A DNA stretch of 64,000 nucleotides from an uncultured Eubacteriales bacterium (GCA_949077035.1 CARUPR010000008.1:1-64000); one strand, 5' to 3'. Counted from the stretch's first letter, positions 51,467-61,557 are shown. Translations and numbers: made by a program. The notes: generated from the letters alone by a model not told the origin.

Positions 51467-52885
51467 ATGGTCTATTTCAACACATGCATATGTGTGATTT
51501 TGTTCATGGCATTATCCTATATATTTGCCAAAACTTATCAACTTTCCGGCTATCAACCACGCCTATTTTTAAAAAGTGTCATTGAATTTAATTTGGCATT
51601 TGGCGATAAAAACAAACTGCACTGGACAAAAAGAATGATAAGGTTTTTATTGACTTTGTTTATCATAATGTGTGGTTTGTTTTTTGTGGTCAATTATTTT
51701 ATAAACAATATCTATCTAAAGGTGTTTGATATCCTTTTAATTTTTCTATGCCTGCCTCTTTTGCTCATCCTTGCCCACTATATCATTTTGCCTGTTGAAA
51801 TTTTGATAAAAAAGCATTTTATAGCAAGGTCAACAAGAAAACTAAAAAGAAAAAAGATTATTAAAATAGGAATCACTGGAAGTTATGGCAAGACTTCTAC
51901 TAAAAACATTTTAGCAGCAATGCTTGAAAATCAATATAAAGTTTGCATAACACCAAAAAATTATAATACAGAAATGGGGCTGTCAAAGACAATTTTGCAA
52001 GAACTTGATGACCATGATATCTTTATTGCCGAAATGGGTGCCCGTCATCCAGGCGATATCAAAATACTTGCAAAAATGGTTGAGCCTGATTATGGAATTA
52101 TTACAACAATTGGTCCTCAGCATCTTGAAACGTTTAAAAGCATAGATGCAATTGAAAAAACAAAGTTTGAACTTGCTGAAGGAATAAAAGAAAATGGCAT
52201 AATGGTGTTTAATGGTGACAGCAAGTCCACGCGTAAATTGTTTTTGCAGTTTAAAGGCGAAAAATACATTGCGTGCGATAAGAATGGTTACGCTTATGCC
52301 GATAATGTCTATATAGATGAAAATGGTTCTCACTTTGATTTGTTTTTAAATGGCAGCAAATTGGAAGCTAAAACAAAACTTCTTGGAAAATGCAATATAA
52401 ACAACATTGTCACAGCTTCTACTCTTGCCCATATCCTTGGAATAAGCAGTCAAGATATCATTGCATCAATTAGGCAACTCGAGCCCTCAAAACATCGATT
52501 GGAAATTTTAAAAAACAACTATTGCACCATAATAGATGATTCTTATAATTGCAATGTTGTGGGCGCTAAGGAAGCACTTGATGTCCTTTCAAAATTTAAT
52601 GGAATCAAGATTGTAATTACACCCGGCATTGTAGAACTTGGTGCAAGTCAGTCGCAGGAAAATTTTAAGCTTGGGACGATGATTGCCGATGTTGCTGACT
52701 ATTTGATAATTATGAACAATGTCAACAAAAATGAAATTTTATCTGGGGCTATATCACACAATTTTAAACGTGAAAATATATTCTTTGCAGAAAGCAGAAA
52801 AAAACAAAAGGAAATACTTGAAAAGCTTACTTCAAAAGATTGTGTGGTCTTATTTGAAAATGATTTACCTGATAACTATAAATGA
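51467..52885 (+). CDS. MurF-like Mur ligase with an N-terminal membrane domain
   Basis: 472 residues. The first 120 contain about four hydrophobic segments in place of the usual MurF substrate-binding domain. The Mur ligase core follows: P-loop GITGSYGKTSTKNILAAML, NYNTEMGLS, FIAEMGARHPGDI, TTIGPQHLETF, then the C-terminal DDSYNCNVVGAKEALD and TPGIVELG. It probably adds D-Ala-D-Ala to UDP-MurNAc-tripeptide at the membrane, which fits ddl immediately downstream. GAGGAGG precedes the start. Confidence 0.8.
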   Translation: MVYFNTCICVILFMALSYIFAKTYQLSGYQPRLFLKSVIEFNLAFGDKNKLHWTKRMIRFLLTLFIIMCGLFFVVNYFINNIYLKVFDILLIFLCLPLLLILAHYIILPVEILIKKHFIARSTRKLKRKKIIKIGITGSYGKTSTKNILAAMLENQYKVCITPKNYNTEMGLSKTILQELDDHDIFIAEMGARHPGDIKILAKMVEPDYGIITTIGPQHLETFKSIDAIEKTKFELAEGIKENGIMVFNGDSKSTRKLFLQFKGEKYIACDKNGYAYADNVYIDENGSHFDLFLNGSKLEAKTKLLGKCNINNIVTASTLAHILGISSQDIIASIRQLEPSKHRLEILKNNYCTIIDDSYNCNVVGAKEALDVLSKFNGIKIVITPGIVELGASQSQENFKLGTMIADVADYLIIMNNVNKNEILSGAISHNFKRENIFFAESRKKQKEILEKLTSKDCVVLFENDLPDNYK

Positions 52886-52991
52886 GATTATGCTTAAAAA
52901 TAATATAATTTAAGATAATTTATTGAAATTCGACAAAAAAATGCAGAAAAAAGGCTAAAAAAGCTTAATTTTAAATAAAAAGAGGTTGAAA

Positions 52992-54110
52992 ATGAAAAAT
53001 ATTGGTGTTTTTTATGGTGGTAAAAGTGTTGAGCATGATATCTCAATCATCACCGCATTGCAGGCGATGTCAAACGAGATTAGCGGATATAACTTCATTC
53101 CAATTTATATGACTTCTGATGGAAAGATGCTAAGTGGCGATAACTTAAAGGATGGCAGAACATATCTTAATATTGATAAAAATATAAAAAATCAATGTGA
53201 AGTTGTCATCCGTTGTGGCAGTGGCAAGGTAAGCTTTTTTAAGAAAAACAAGATTAAAAAAGAGATAATTCTTGATTGTGCCCTGCTTTGTAATCATGGG
53301 CATGGTGGTGAGGATGGCTGTTTGCAAGGACTTTTAGAACTTGCCGAAATTCCATATACTTCTTGTGACCTTTCTTCAAGTGCCAACTGTATGGATAAAG
53401 ATTTGACAAAGCTATGTTTAAAAGCTTTTAATATTGACACTTCAGCATATTTGCATATTTGCAAGGATGAATATAAAAATGGAAAGCAAGATTTTATTGC
53501 TTTGGTTTCTCAAAAAATTGGTTTTCCATGCATAATAAAGCCTGCTACCCTAGGCTCAAGTGTTGGTATTGATGTCTGTGATGACAAAGATAAACTAGAG
53601 TCAATAATTGAGCAGGCATTCAGTTATGATAATAAAATATTGATAGAAAAATTTGTTACAGGTGCCAGAGAATTTTGTTGTGCGGTTATAAAAAGTTCAA
53701 ACAGACTTCTTTCAAGTAAGATTACCGAAGTTGAAAAAGGCAAATTTTATACTTTTGAAGAAAAATATTTAAGCGAAAAGAAGAGTATTGAGAAAAAATT
53801 GTCAAAAGAGCTTCAAAAGCAAATTAAAGATTGTGCAATAAAGGCATATAAAGCACTTTCATGCTTTGGTGTGGTGCGTGTTGACTTTTTGTATGATGAA
53901 GAAAATGATAAACTTTATGTAAATGAATTGAATTCTATTCCAGGCTCTCTTTCATTCAATATGTTTGACACCTCTTTTTCTGATTTGATAATAGCACTTA
54001 TTGAAGAGGGAATAAAAAGATTTGAAGAAAGAAAAAAAATTGTTTATAAATTTAATTCAAAAGCGATTGAAAACTATATTGAGTTTTCTAAGAGTCTGAA
54101 AATCAAATAA
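52992..54110 (+). CDS. ddl: D-alanine--D-alanine ligase
   Basis: 372 residues from the ATG (MKNIGVFYGGKSVEHDISI), preferred over a TTG six bases upstream because AAGAGG spacing fits. ATP-grasp enzyme: CNHGHGGEDGCLQGLLEL, the grip FPCIIKPATLGSSVGI, AREFCCAVI and the metal site VNELNSIPGSLSF. It lies 106 bp after the MurF-like gene that uses its product. Confidence 0.96.
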   Translation: MKNIGVFYGGKSVEHDISIITALQAMSNEISGYNFIPIYMTSDGKMLSGDNLKDGRTYLNIDKNIKNQCEVVIRCGSGKVSFFKKNKIKKEIILDCALLCNHGHGGEDGCLQGLLELAEIPYTSCDLSSSANCMDKDLTKLCLKAFNIDTSAYLHICKDEYKNGKQDFIALVSQKIGFPCIIKPATLGSSVGIDVCDDKDKLESIIEQAFSYDNKILIEKFVTGAREFCCAVIKSSNRLLSSKITEVEKGKFYTFEEKYLSEKKSIEKKLSKELQKQIKDCAIKAYKALSCFGVVRVDFLYDEENDKLYVNELNSIPGSLSFNMFDTSFSDLIIALIEEGIKRFEERKKIVYKFNSKAIENYIEFSKSLKIK

Positions 54111-54302
54111 AAGTAAGAATCAATTATTCAAAGACTTTATATTAAAAAAGAAAAATAGATTTGTAACAATAAAATTAAAAGTATTTGTTTAATTAAAAGA
54201 TTTTTTAAAATTAAAAATTAAACAATTTTGACAAAATAATTGCAAAAAATCGCAAAAAAAGCATCAAAAATGTAAAATTATGCTAAAATGAGGATAAAAT
54301 AT

Positions 54303-55823
54303 ATGAAATTATTAAATTTGATTGAGGGCGTCAGTCTGAAAGATAAAAACAAAAAACCTTCTGAAATGGAAGTTTTAGATATAAAAATTGACAGCAGAAA
54401 TGTAAAAAAAGGTGATGTTTTTATCGCTTTGACAGGTGAAAATTTTGATGGAAATGATTATATCAAAAGTGCTTTTAATAATGGCGCCGCTTGTGTAATA
54501 ACTGATAAAGATATAACTGGGCAAAATATCATTCAAGTTGAAAATGCACGTTCTGCCTATGCAATTATGTCTAAAAATTATTTTGGCAGAGCCTGTGATT
54601 TTTTAAAAGTCATTGCCATAACTGGGACAAATGGCAAGACCACAACAAGCAATCTTTGCGGTGATATTTTAAGGTCGGCAGGATTTAAAGTTGGTGTAAT
54701 AGGCACGCTTGGTGCAAAGGTTGATGGCGAGTTTATGGACACAGGTTTCACAACGCCAGACCCTTATATTTTACATTCATTATTTAAAGATATGAAAGAT
54801 AAAGGTGTGGAATATGTCATTATGGAGGCCTCAGCCCATGCTTTGGCTTTAAACAAGCTTGATGGTATAGAGTTTGAAATAGGAGTGCTTACAAATATCA
54901 CAGAAGACCATTTGGACTTTTTTGGCGATATGGATAGATATGCTGAAGCAAAACTTAAATTGTTTGAAAGAGGCAGGACTAAACTTGGCATTTATTGCGA
55001 CGATAAAGCCTATATAGAAAGATTGAAAGAAAAAAGTGATATAGACCTTTTAAGTTATGGATTTAATGATAATTGTGATTATTATTGCAAAATTTTGAAA
55101 AAGAATTTTAGTTTAAGTCGATTTGTATGTAAAGATTATAAAAATAAAGCTTTTACAATTGAGATGCCCCTTCAAGGTCAATTTAATATTGAAAATGCTA
55201 TGGCTGCAATTGCTGTTTGCAGAAGCTTGGGAATATCATTTTATCAAATAACTGATGCTTTCAAGAAGATAAAACCTGTTGAAGGAAGATTTAATATCAT
55301 CAAACATGGCAATGTAAACATAATAGTTGACTTTGCTCACACTCCAGACGGGCTTGAAAAGGTGCTTGAAACTGCAGTTGAACTTGCTGAAGGCAAAGTT
55401 GTTGCAATTTTTGGTTGTGGTGGCAATCGTGATAAATTAAAAAGACCGATAATGGGTGAAATTGCCTCTAAATATGCAGATGAGATTATCTTGACAAGTG
55501 ACAATCCACGCTTTGAAGAGCCATTGACAATTATAGACGAAATTTCAAAAGGTATCGTCAATTGCTGTTATAGAATAATATCAAACAGAAGAAAGGCGAT
55601 TGAATTTTCGCTTAATCATTATAAAAATAATGAAACCATCATTATTGCAGGTAAAGGTGGTGAAAGGTATCAAGAAATTCAGGGTGTAAAATATCCTTAT
55701 AATGATTTTGAGGTAATCAAAGATTTTTTGCAAAGAGAAAGTGAAATAAAGACCGCAAACATTAAGCGGGAGGAATTGTCAAATTTAGACAATCAAAGTT
55801 TGGAAGAAGAAAACGATGTGTAA
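54303..55823 (+). CDS. murE: UDP-N-acetylmuramoyl-tripeptide synthetase MurE (meso-DAP type)
   Basis: Adds the third amino acid of the peptidoglycan stem. 506 residues from the ATG at 54303 (GAGGAT upstream); the first ATG at 54288 overlaps that site. The core has ITGTNGKTTTSNL, the GTLGAKVDG and TTPDPYILHSL substrate loops, DFAHTPDGLEKVL and the DNPRFEEP motif that in characterised enzymes accepts meso-diaminopimelate. The tail after residue 480 (NIKREELSNLDNQSLEEEND) is an acidic extension. mraY follows. Confidence 0.95.
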   Translation: MKLLNLIEGVSLKDKNKKPSEMEVLDIKIDSRNVKKGDVFIALTGENFDGNDYIKSAFNNGAACVITDKDITGQNIIQVENARSAYAIMSKNYFGRACDFLKVIAITGTNGKTTTSNLCGDILRSAGFKVGVIGTLGAKVDGEFMDTGFTTPDPYILHSLFKDMKDKGVEYVIMEASAHALALNKLDGIEFEIGVLTNITEDHLDFFGDMDRYAEAKLKLFERGRTKLGIYCDDKAYIERLKEKSDIDLLSYGFNDNCDYYCKILKKNFSLSRFVCKDYKNKAFTIEMPLQGQFNIENAMAAIAVCRSLGISFYQITDAFKKIKPVEGRFNIIKHGNVNIIVDFAHTPDGLEKVLETAVELAEGKVVAIFGCGGNRDKLKRPIMGEIASKYADEIILTSDNPRFEEPLTIIDEISKGIVNCCYRIISNRRKAIEFSLNHYKNNETIIIAGKGGERYQEIQGVKYPYNDFEVIKDFLQRESEIKTANIKREELSNLDNQSLEEENDV

Positions 55824-56054
55824 TTAAGATTTTTTGACATAATATTTGCAAAAATAAGCAAATTTCATTGAAAAATGAAAAATATCATTAAGAACATCAA
55901 AAAACATTAAAAATTAATAAAAAAAGCGGAAATTAATAAAAAAAGTTTTAATAAACAAAAATAAATTAAACAAATCATCAATAATATAAAGATTTATGAA
56001 AGAAATTTAATAACTTGCAAATCATAATCATATAATGAAAAAGGGGTGCAATAT

Positions 56055-57014
56055 ATGTTGAATTTCTTTCTTGTTTTTTTAGTTGGCCTTTTAAGTGCAA
56101 TAATATTTGGAATTCCTATTTTGCTGGTTTGCAAGAAGTTTCATCTTTCTCAAACCATTCTTCATTATGTGGACAAGCATATTGGGAAAAGTGGCACACC
56201 TACTATGGGAGGTTGGATTTTTATTTCAGCCTGCATTTTTGCATCAGCATTTTTTTTAAGAGATGACTTTATTTATTCAATTTTAATCTTGTTGACAATG
56301 CTTGGATATGGATTTTTAGGCTTTTTAGATGATTTTATCAAGATAAAATGGCATAAAAATGAGGGTTTAAAACCATATCAAAAGATTATCGGTCAGGTGG
56401 GCTTATCTTTAATAATTGCTATTTTTGTTTATTTTAAGGTAGGCACTTCTATAGATTTGTTTGGTTTAAATTTAAATTTAGGGATTTTTATAATTCCGTT
56501 TATAATAATTTTCTTTGTCGCTGTCACCAATTCTGTAAATTTGACTGATGGGCTTGATGGGCTTGCAAGCGGTGTCAGCCTTATCTATCTTTTATCTTTT
56601 GGGGCTATTCTTGCAATATTAAATTTTACAAACTTTTCAATTATTTCTTTTGCCATGGCGGGTGCTTTGGTTGGATTTCTTTTATTTAATGGTTTTCCTG
56701 CAAAAATCTTCATGGGTGATACAGGTTCGCTTGCACTAGGAGGTCTTATAGCATCACTTTGCATATTTAGCGGTCTTGAACTTATACTTCCAATCATTGG
56801 CATAATGTTTGTTCTCTCTGCTGTAAGTGATATTTTGCAGGTTGGTTATTACAAAAAAACGCATAAAAGAATTTTTAAAATGGCACCTTTGCATCATCAT
56901 TTTGAGCAGCTTGGCGTGCATGAAAATCGAATTGTATGCGGTTATATTATTGTCACTTTAATTTGTGGTTTGTCAGCACTTATAGGTTATATGGCAGTTG
57001 TTGGTTTGATTTAA
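56055..57014 (+). CDS. mraY: Phospho-N-acetylmuramoyl-pentapeptide transferase MraY
   Basis: Makes lipid I by moving phospho-MurNAc-pentapeptide to undecaprenyl phosphate. 319 residues, about ten membrane helices. Signature blocks: SGTPTMGGWIFI, FLDDFIKIKWHKNEGL, NSVNLTDGLDGLASG and MAPLHHHFEQLGVHENRI. The ATG at 56055 follows AAAGGGG nine bases away; the GTG at 56046 is part of that site. Confidence 0.97.
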   Translation: MLNFFLVFLVGLLSAIIFGIPILLVCKKFHLSQTILHYVDKHIGKSGTPTMGGWIFISACIFASAFFLRDDFIYSILILLTMLGYGFLGFLDDFIKIKWHKNEGLKPYQKIIGQVGLSLIIAIFVYFKVGTSIDLFGLNLNLGIFIIPFIIIFFVAVTNSVNLTDGLDGLASGVSLIYLLSFGAILAILNFTNFSIISFAMAGALVGFLLFNGFPAKIFMGDTGSLALGGLIASLCIFSGLELILPIIGIMFVLSAVSDILQVGYYKKTHKRIFKMAPLHHHFEQLGVHENRIVCGYIIVTLICGLSALIGYMAVVGLI

Positions 57015-57179
57015 AAATTCTTAATTTCTTTTATCAACTTGAATTTTATGTTGTAACAATTATTATTTTTATATTATTTTCATATTTTTTTCAATTTTAT
57101 TCTTAAGTTTTCTACTTTAGCATATCTTTAAATTTTGATTAGTATATTAAATTAAAGGAATTGCAAAAGGAGAAGAAAT

Positions 57180-58487
57180 ATGAATTTGAGAGGAAAAAAT
57201 GTTTTAGTTTATGGCATGGGAATAAGCGGCCAAGCAGCTTGTCGGCTTTTGCATGAAAATGGTGCCTGCGTGTCAACCTATGATGATGAAAATAGATTTA
57301 ATTCTTATTTTGCACATGAGTCGAATCCTATGGTTAAAAAATTTGATTTGATTGTGGTAAGCCCTGGAATTAAAGTTTTGGGCAATCAGCTTTTATCACA
57401 TTTTTTGATAACTGGCACCAAGGTCATAAGTGAGCTTGACCTTGGCTATGCTTTTTGTAAAGGAAAGGTGATTGGCATAACTGGGACAAATGGCAAAACT
57501 ACTGTCACCTCTCTTGTTGGTGAAATTTTTAAAAGGGCGGGGAAAAAGACCTTTGTGTGTGGGAATATCGGATTGCCAATTTCGTCGATAGCAAAAGATA
57601 CTGATGAGCAAAGCGTTGTTGTCTGCGAGGTCAGCAACTTTCAACTTGAGCTTTCAAGTTTGTTTAAACCAGGCATTGCTTGCATACTTAATATTGCACC
57701 TGACCACCTTGATAGGCATGGCACTTTTGAAGAATACAAAAGGGTAAAAAGCAAAATATTGACTGGCACGCGAAATCAGAAAGTTATATTAAATTTTGAT
57801 GACGAAATTGCAAACAAGATGCAAATTAACAAAAAAACGACATTTTTTTCAAAAAAATTGCTAAATAAAGGCGTTTTTGTCAAAAATAACTATATTTATC
57901 AAAATAAAATTAAAATTGTGCCTCTCAGTGAAATCCCTCTTTTTGGCGAGAAAAACCTTGAGAATGTGCTGTCTGCAGTTGCCATAGCTTGCAGCTGTAA
58001 AATTAAACCAAATATAATAAGAGAGGCTGTAAACAATTTCAAAGCACCACCACATAGGCTTAGTTATTTAGGGCAGGTGAATGGAGCTGATGTCTTTGAT
58101 GACTCTAAAGCTACAAACATTTCTTCAACTCTTTCCGCTATTGGTTCGCTTGGCGAAAGGGGGCTTGTCTTGATGCTTGGTGGACTTAATAAAGATTTTC
58201 AGTTTGATGAAATCTTTAAAAATGGATATGATTTTGAAAAGCTTATTTGTTTTGGTCAGGCGGGGCAGGAAATCTTTGATTGTGCAAGCAAATATGGTTA
58301 TCAGCCTCTTCTATTTCCTACAATGAAAGCCGCCTGTCATTTTGTGAAAGCTTCTGCTCAGCCTGGACAAAAGATTTTGCTTTCGCCTGCCTGTGCAAGT
58401 TTTGATGAGTTTGCCTCTTATTCGGTGAGAGGGGAGGTTTTTAAGGAGATTATCTTTGGTGAGATTGAACAAATTGAAATGTCATAA
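57180..58487 (+). CDS. murD: UDP-N-acetylmuramoyl-L-alanine--D-glutamate ligase MurD
   Basis: 435 residues. N-terminal Rossmann-like domain (VYGMGISGQAACRLL), P-loop ITGTNGKTTVTSLVG, EVSNFQLELSS, NIAPDHLDRHG and the C-terminal VFDDSKATNISSTLSA and LMLGGLNKDFQFD. The end ILLSPACASFDEFASYSVRG is typical. AAAGGAG precedes the ATG. Its last 32 bases overlap ftsW. Confidence 0.97.
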   Translation: MNLRGKNVLVYGMGISGQAACRLLHENGACVSTYDDENRFNSYFAHESNPMVKKFDLIVVSPGIKVLGNQLLSHFLITGTKVISELDLGYAFCKGKVIGITGTNGKTTVTSLVGEIFKRAGKKTFVCGNIGLPISSIAKDTDEQSVVVCEVSNFQLELSSLFKPGIACILNIAPDHLDRHGTFEEYKRVKSKILTGTRNQKVILNFDDEIANKMQINKKTTFFSKKLLNKGVFVKNNYIYQNKIKIVPLSEIPLFGEKNLENVLSAVAIACSCKIKPNIIREAVNNFKAPPHRLSYLGQVNGADVFDDSKATNISSTLSAIGSLGERGLVLMLGGLNKDFQFDEIFKNGYDFEKLICFGQAGQEIFDCASKYGYQPLLFPTMKAACHFVKASAQPGQKILLSPACASFDEFASYSVRGEVFKEIIFGEIEQIEMS

Positions 58488-59661
58488 TGGCCATTCTTGC
58501 CTTAAAGACATCATTATTATTTCTATTATCGTTGTCTTGCTTGCAAGTTTTGGCTGTTTGATGGTTTATAGCGCAAGTTTTTATAGTGCAGAATATCATT
58601 ATGGCAACAAATTCTTTTTTCTATTTAAACAGATTATGGGTGTTGTCATGGGTGCAGGTGCTATGCTTTTCTTTGCATTTTTTGATTATCATCTGCTTAA
58701 AAAGTTTAAATGGTGGATAATGATTGCAACATTTGTTTTGCTTGCACTAGTTTTTGTCCCTGGTCTTGGTATGGAGAGCTATGGCGCGAAAAGGTGGGTT
58801 TCGATTTTAGGTTTTTCAATTCAACCTTCTGAAATTGCAAAGTTTTCGCTTGTGATTTTTGTTGCTTCATATATGTCTGACAATCATGACAAGGTAAAAA
58901 CCTTTAAAGGGCTTCTGCCGGTGCTTATCGTTGGCGGCTTAATGTGTGTGCTTGTGATGATTGAGCCAAGTATGAGTGTGACAATGTGTATAGCCTTTGT
59001 GACATTGTTTATGTTGATTATTGGCGGAATGAGCAAGAAGCACACTATCATGTTTTCTCTGCCTGCTGCAGCTTTGGTGCCTGCACTTATTGTTTTAGAA
59101 CCTTATAGACTGAAAAGATTGATGGCTTTCATCGACCCATGGGCATCACCGCAGGGAGAAGGCTTTCAACTTATACAATCACTTTATTCGCTTGGTGATG
59201 GTGGACTTTTTGGTGTTGGTCTTTTTAATTCTCGTCAGAAATATCTTTTTTTGCCATTTGCTGAGTCTGACTTTATTTTGTCTATCATTGGTGAAGAGAT
59301 AGGCTTTATTGGCACAACAATATTGCTTTTTGTATTTTTCTTTCTTTCATATAAACTCATTAAAATTGGCCTGAATGCCAAAGATAGATTTGGTGCTATG
59401 CTATCATGTGGTGTTGCATTTATTATAGCTGTGCAAACATTATTGAATGTTGCCGTTGTGACAGGCTCAATTCCGCCAACAGGTCTTCCACTTCCTTTTA
59501 TTTCAAGTGGAGGGACTTCGGTTATGGTATTTATGGCAGGGGTTGGAATTTGCTTAAATGTTTTGCGTCAAAGTATGGGTGATGACTATAAAATAATCAA
59601 AATAAAAGAAAAAACCATAAAAAATGGCAAAAAAATGCCAAAAAAAGCTGAAAAAATATAA
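58456..59661 (+). CDS. ftsW: Peptidoglycan glycosyltransferase FtsW/SpoVE
   Basis: SEDS-family polymerase of lipid II. 401 residues, ten membrane helices; LMVYSASFYSAEYHYGN, SIQPSEIAKFSLVIF, the DPWASPQGEGFQLIQSLYSL loop, FIGEEIGFIG-like region and PPTGLPLPFISSGGTSVMVF are all present. The start lies inside murD: TTG 58456 or GTG 58459, both served by AAGGAG at 58443-58448. Basic C-terminal tail. Whether it works in division or in spore cortex (SpoVE) cannot be decided. Confidence 0.93.
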   Translation: MVRLNKLKCHNGHSCLKDIIIISIIVVLLASFGCLMVYSASFYSAEYHYGNKFFFLFKQIMGVVMGAGAMLFFAFFDYHLLKKFKWWIMIATFVLLALVFVPGLGMESYGAKRWVSILGFSIQPSEIAKFSLVIFVASYMSDNHDKVKTFKGLLPVLIVGGLMCVLVMIEPSMSVTMCIAFVTLFMLIIGGMSKKHTIMFSLPAAALVPALIVLEPYRLKRLMAFIDPWASPQGEGFQLIQSLYSLGDGGLFGVGLFNSRQKYLFLPFAESDFILSIIGEEIGFIGTTILLFVFFFLSYKLIKIGLNAKDRFGAMLSCGVAFIIAVQTLLNVAVVTGSIPPTGLPLPFISSGGTSVMVFMAGVGICLNVLRQSMGDDYKIIKIKEKTIKNGKKMPKKAEKI

Positions 59662-59754
59662 TTTTCTTTAAATTATTGAATTAGATAGTTATTAATAAGT
59701 TTTAAAATTTAAAATAAAATGAAGATAATAATTTAAAAATTTTATCAAAAAAAT

Positions 59755-59788
59755 AAAAAGAACTATATTATCATATAGTTCTTTTTAA
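59755..59788. terminator. Bidirectional terminator
   Basis: GAACTATAT and ATATAGTTC, 9-bp stem extended by AAAAA/TTTTT, loop TATC. It separates ftsW from the minus-strand repeat-protein operon. Confidence 0.8.
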
Positions 59789-59906
59789 CAACTTAAGAAA
59801 GACTGAATCAGTGTTTTCTTGTTTTGATTATATTTTCTTTATTAATAATAATTGTTTTCTTTTATTAAAAACATATTAATATCATGAATTGATTGACATA
59901 ATATAT

Positions 59907-60032
59907 TTATTGCTTTTTATCTTCTGCATTATTAATTTCAGTTTTATTATTATCCTTTTTAGGAGGGCAAAGTTTGTCTATAAGTTTGTCAAATTCTTTA
60001 TTCATATAATCATTAAATTCTTTATTATTCAT
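59907..60032 (-). CDS. Small CPPKK protein, copy 1
   Basis: 41 residues. MNNKEFNDYMNKEFDKLIDK, then LCPPKKDNNKT and a charged tail. The start is one base after the stop of the repeat-protein gene, a coupled arrangement. An almost identical small gene follows the second repeat-protein gene at 61593-61700. Conservation in both copies, including the start-stop junction, argues that it is a real gene. Confidence 0.7.
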   Translation of the reverse strand: MNNKEFNDYMNKEFDKLIDKLCPPKKDNNKTEINNAEDKKQ

Positions 60033-60033
60033 T

Positions 60034-61263
60034 TTACCACTCCATTTCTGCTATTTCATAAAGAGTGTTTTGATACAGATAATTTAAACCTTTTTCTTTT
60101 TGTGTATTTATTTCGTTTTCAATTTCTTTTAATCTTACATTAAAAACATCAACCATAATGTCTGGCACTTCTTTGATATAACCATCTTCTCTGCAAAGTC
60201 TATTAAATTGATTTTTTGTTTTTATTTTTACAATTTGCATTAAAGCTTGTCTACATTCACGATTTACAAAAACGTCAATTGGTAAATCTTCTTTTTTAAT
60301 TTTTCCAGCACCATATAAAATTAATGAGCTTACCGCAAGGTCAGTTTTGAATTTTAAACTAAAAGGAACTGCATCTAATTGCTCGTCAAGTAAAGGAGCG
60401 TAATAGCTGCCAGTAGTTGCAACATAATTATTAATGATTTCTTGAGGAATTGCTTTTATTTCTTCTTTTGTTAAACCTAAAAATGTTATATCTTTACCAT
60501 TTGCAACACGTTGATTGATTATTTCTTGAGGGATTGCTTTTCTTTGTTTTTCTGAAAAATGACTTGGAATATCAGTGCCATTTGCAATACCTTGATTAAT
60601 TACATCTTGAGGAATTTCTTTTAGTTGTTTTTCTGTTAAGCCCAAAGAAATTAAATCTCCGCCATTTATAATGCACTGATTTATAATGTCTTGAGGGATT
60701 TTGTTGATTAATCTCTCTGATAATCTTAAAAATGATAAATTTTTACCACTTGCAATACGCTGATAAATAAACTCTACAGGAATTGCCTCTTGTTTCTCTT
60801 GTGAAAAATTAAGTAAACTTCCACCATTTACAACATATTGATTGATTGCTTCTTGAGGAATAGCCTTTTTTTGCTCATCTAAGAGTGCGTCAAAATTCCC
60901 ACCCTTTGCAATATTTTGATTGATTATTTCTTGAGGTACTTCTTTTAATTTGTTTTGTGTTAAATTAAAAATATTTCTGCCCTTTGCAACATATTGATTG
61001 ATAATATCTTGAGGAACTGCATCAATTTGTTCTTCTGAAATACAGCCTAAAGGTCCATCATTTGCAACAAATTGATTGATAATATCTTGAGGGATGGCTT
61101 TTATTTGTTCATCAAGTAGTCCATATAAATATGCACCCTTTGCAGCACGTTTATTAATAATATCTTGAGGTAATTCTTTTAATTGGCTTGCATTTAAATT
61201 TAGAAGATATAAATCTCCACCATTTGCAATAAATTTATTAATTGTTTGTTGAGTTTCTTCCAT
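60034..61263 (-). CDS. Solenoid-repeat protein (IPQEIINQ repeats), copy 1
   Basis: 409 residues. About 12 repeats of 23-26 residues with the core IPQ(D/E)(I/V)INQ.(I/V)A.G..L..L...Q..A fill residues 1-300, for example AIPQDIINQFVANDGPLG. The last 110 residues are a separate helical domain (SSLILYGAGKIKKEDLPIDV, RECRQALMQIVKIKTKNQFN), also found in copy 2. No signal peptide. Expressed from a promoter with nine G/C bases in its spacer. It is likely a protein-binding solenoid; the family is not recognised. Confidence 0.75.
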   Translation of the reverse strand: MEETQQTINKFIANGGDLYLLNLNASQLKELPQDIINKRAAKGAYLYGLLDEQIKAIPQDIINQFVANDGPLGCISEEQIDAVPQDIINQYVAKGRNIFNLTQNKLKEVPQEIINQNIAKGGNFDALLDEQKKAIPQEAINQYVVNGGSLLNFSQEKQEAIPVEFIYQRIASGKNLSFLRLSERLINKIPQDIINQCIINGGDLISLGLTEKQLKEIPQDVINQGIANGTDIPSHFSEKQRKAIPQEIINQRVANGKDITFLGLTKEEIKAIPQEIINNYVATTGSYYAPLLDEQLDAVPFSLKFKTDLAVSSLILYGAGKIKKEDLPIDVFVNRECRQALMQIVKIKTKNQFNRLCREDGYIKEVPDIMVDVFNVRLKEIENEINTQKEKGLNYLYQNTLYEIAEMEW

Positions 61264-61301
61264 ATTCTCACCCTCCTTTTTTTAAATTACTTCCTATCTT
61301 A

Positions 61302-61329
61302 ATTATACTCGGGGGGGGGTAATTGTCAA
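61302..61329 (-). promoter_or_regulatory. Homopolymer-spacer promoter of repeat-protein operon 1
   Basis: Minus strand: TTGACA (61324-61329), 16-bp spacer with nine C's (61311-61319), TATAAT (61302-61307). One more C gives the 17-bp optimum. The rest of 61330-61525 has no gene. Confidence 0.75.
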
Positions 61330-61525
61330 CCTTTATTTTCAAAATAATAAATTATCTGATTTTTTAGTAGTTTGTTTTTTAAAAATGATTTTTATAAACA
61401 AAATTTATTGATAAAAAAGCACTCTTACTTCTTTCTTGCGTCAAAGAGAGCTTTTTTTGCTTTAATAAAATTAAAAAAAGCACCTTTCTTGCATCTCTAA
61501 AAACACTTGTTTTAGTTTGTGTCAC

Positions 61526-61557
61526 AAAAAAACAGCAACAATTGTTGCTGTTTTTTG
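61526..61557. terminator. Palindromic terminator after operon 2
   Basis: AACAGCAACA and its complement TGTTGCTGTT form a perfect, nearly loopless inverted repeat between A and T runs. Confidence 0.7.

Noticed and set aside
59889..60143. Plus-strand hydrophobic open frame
   Set aside because: It is antisense to the small CPPKK gene and the end of the repeat-protein gene; a similar shadow appears over the second copy.
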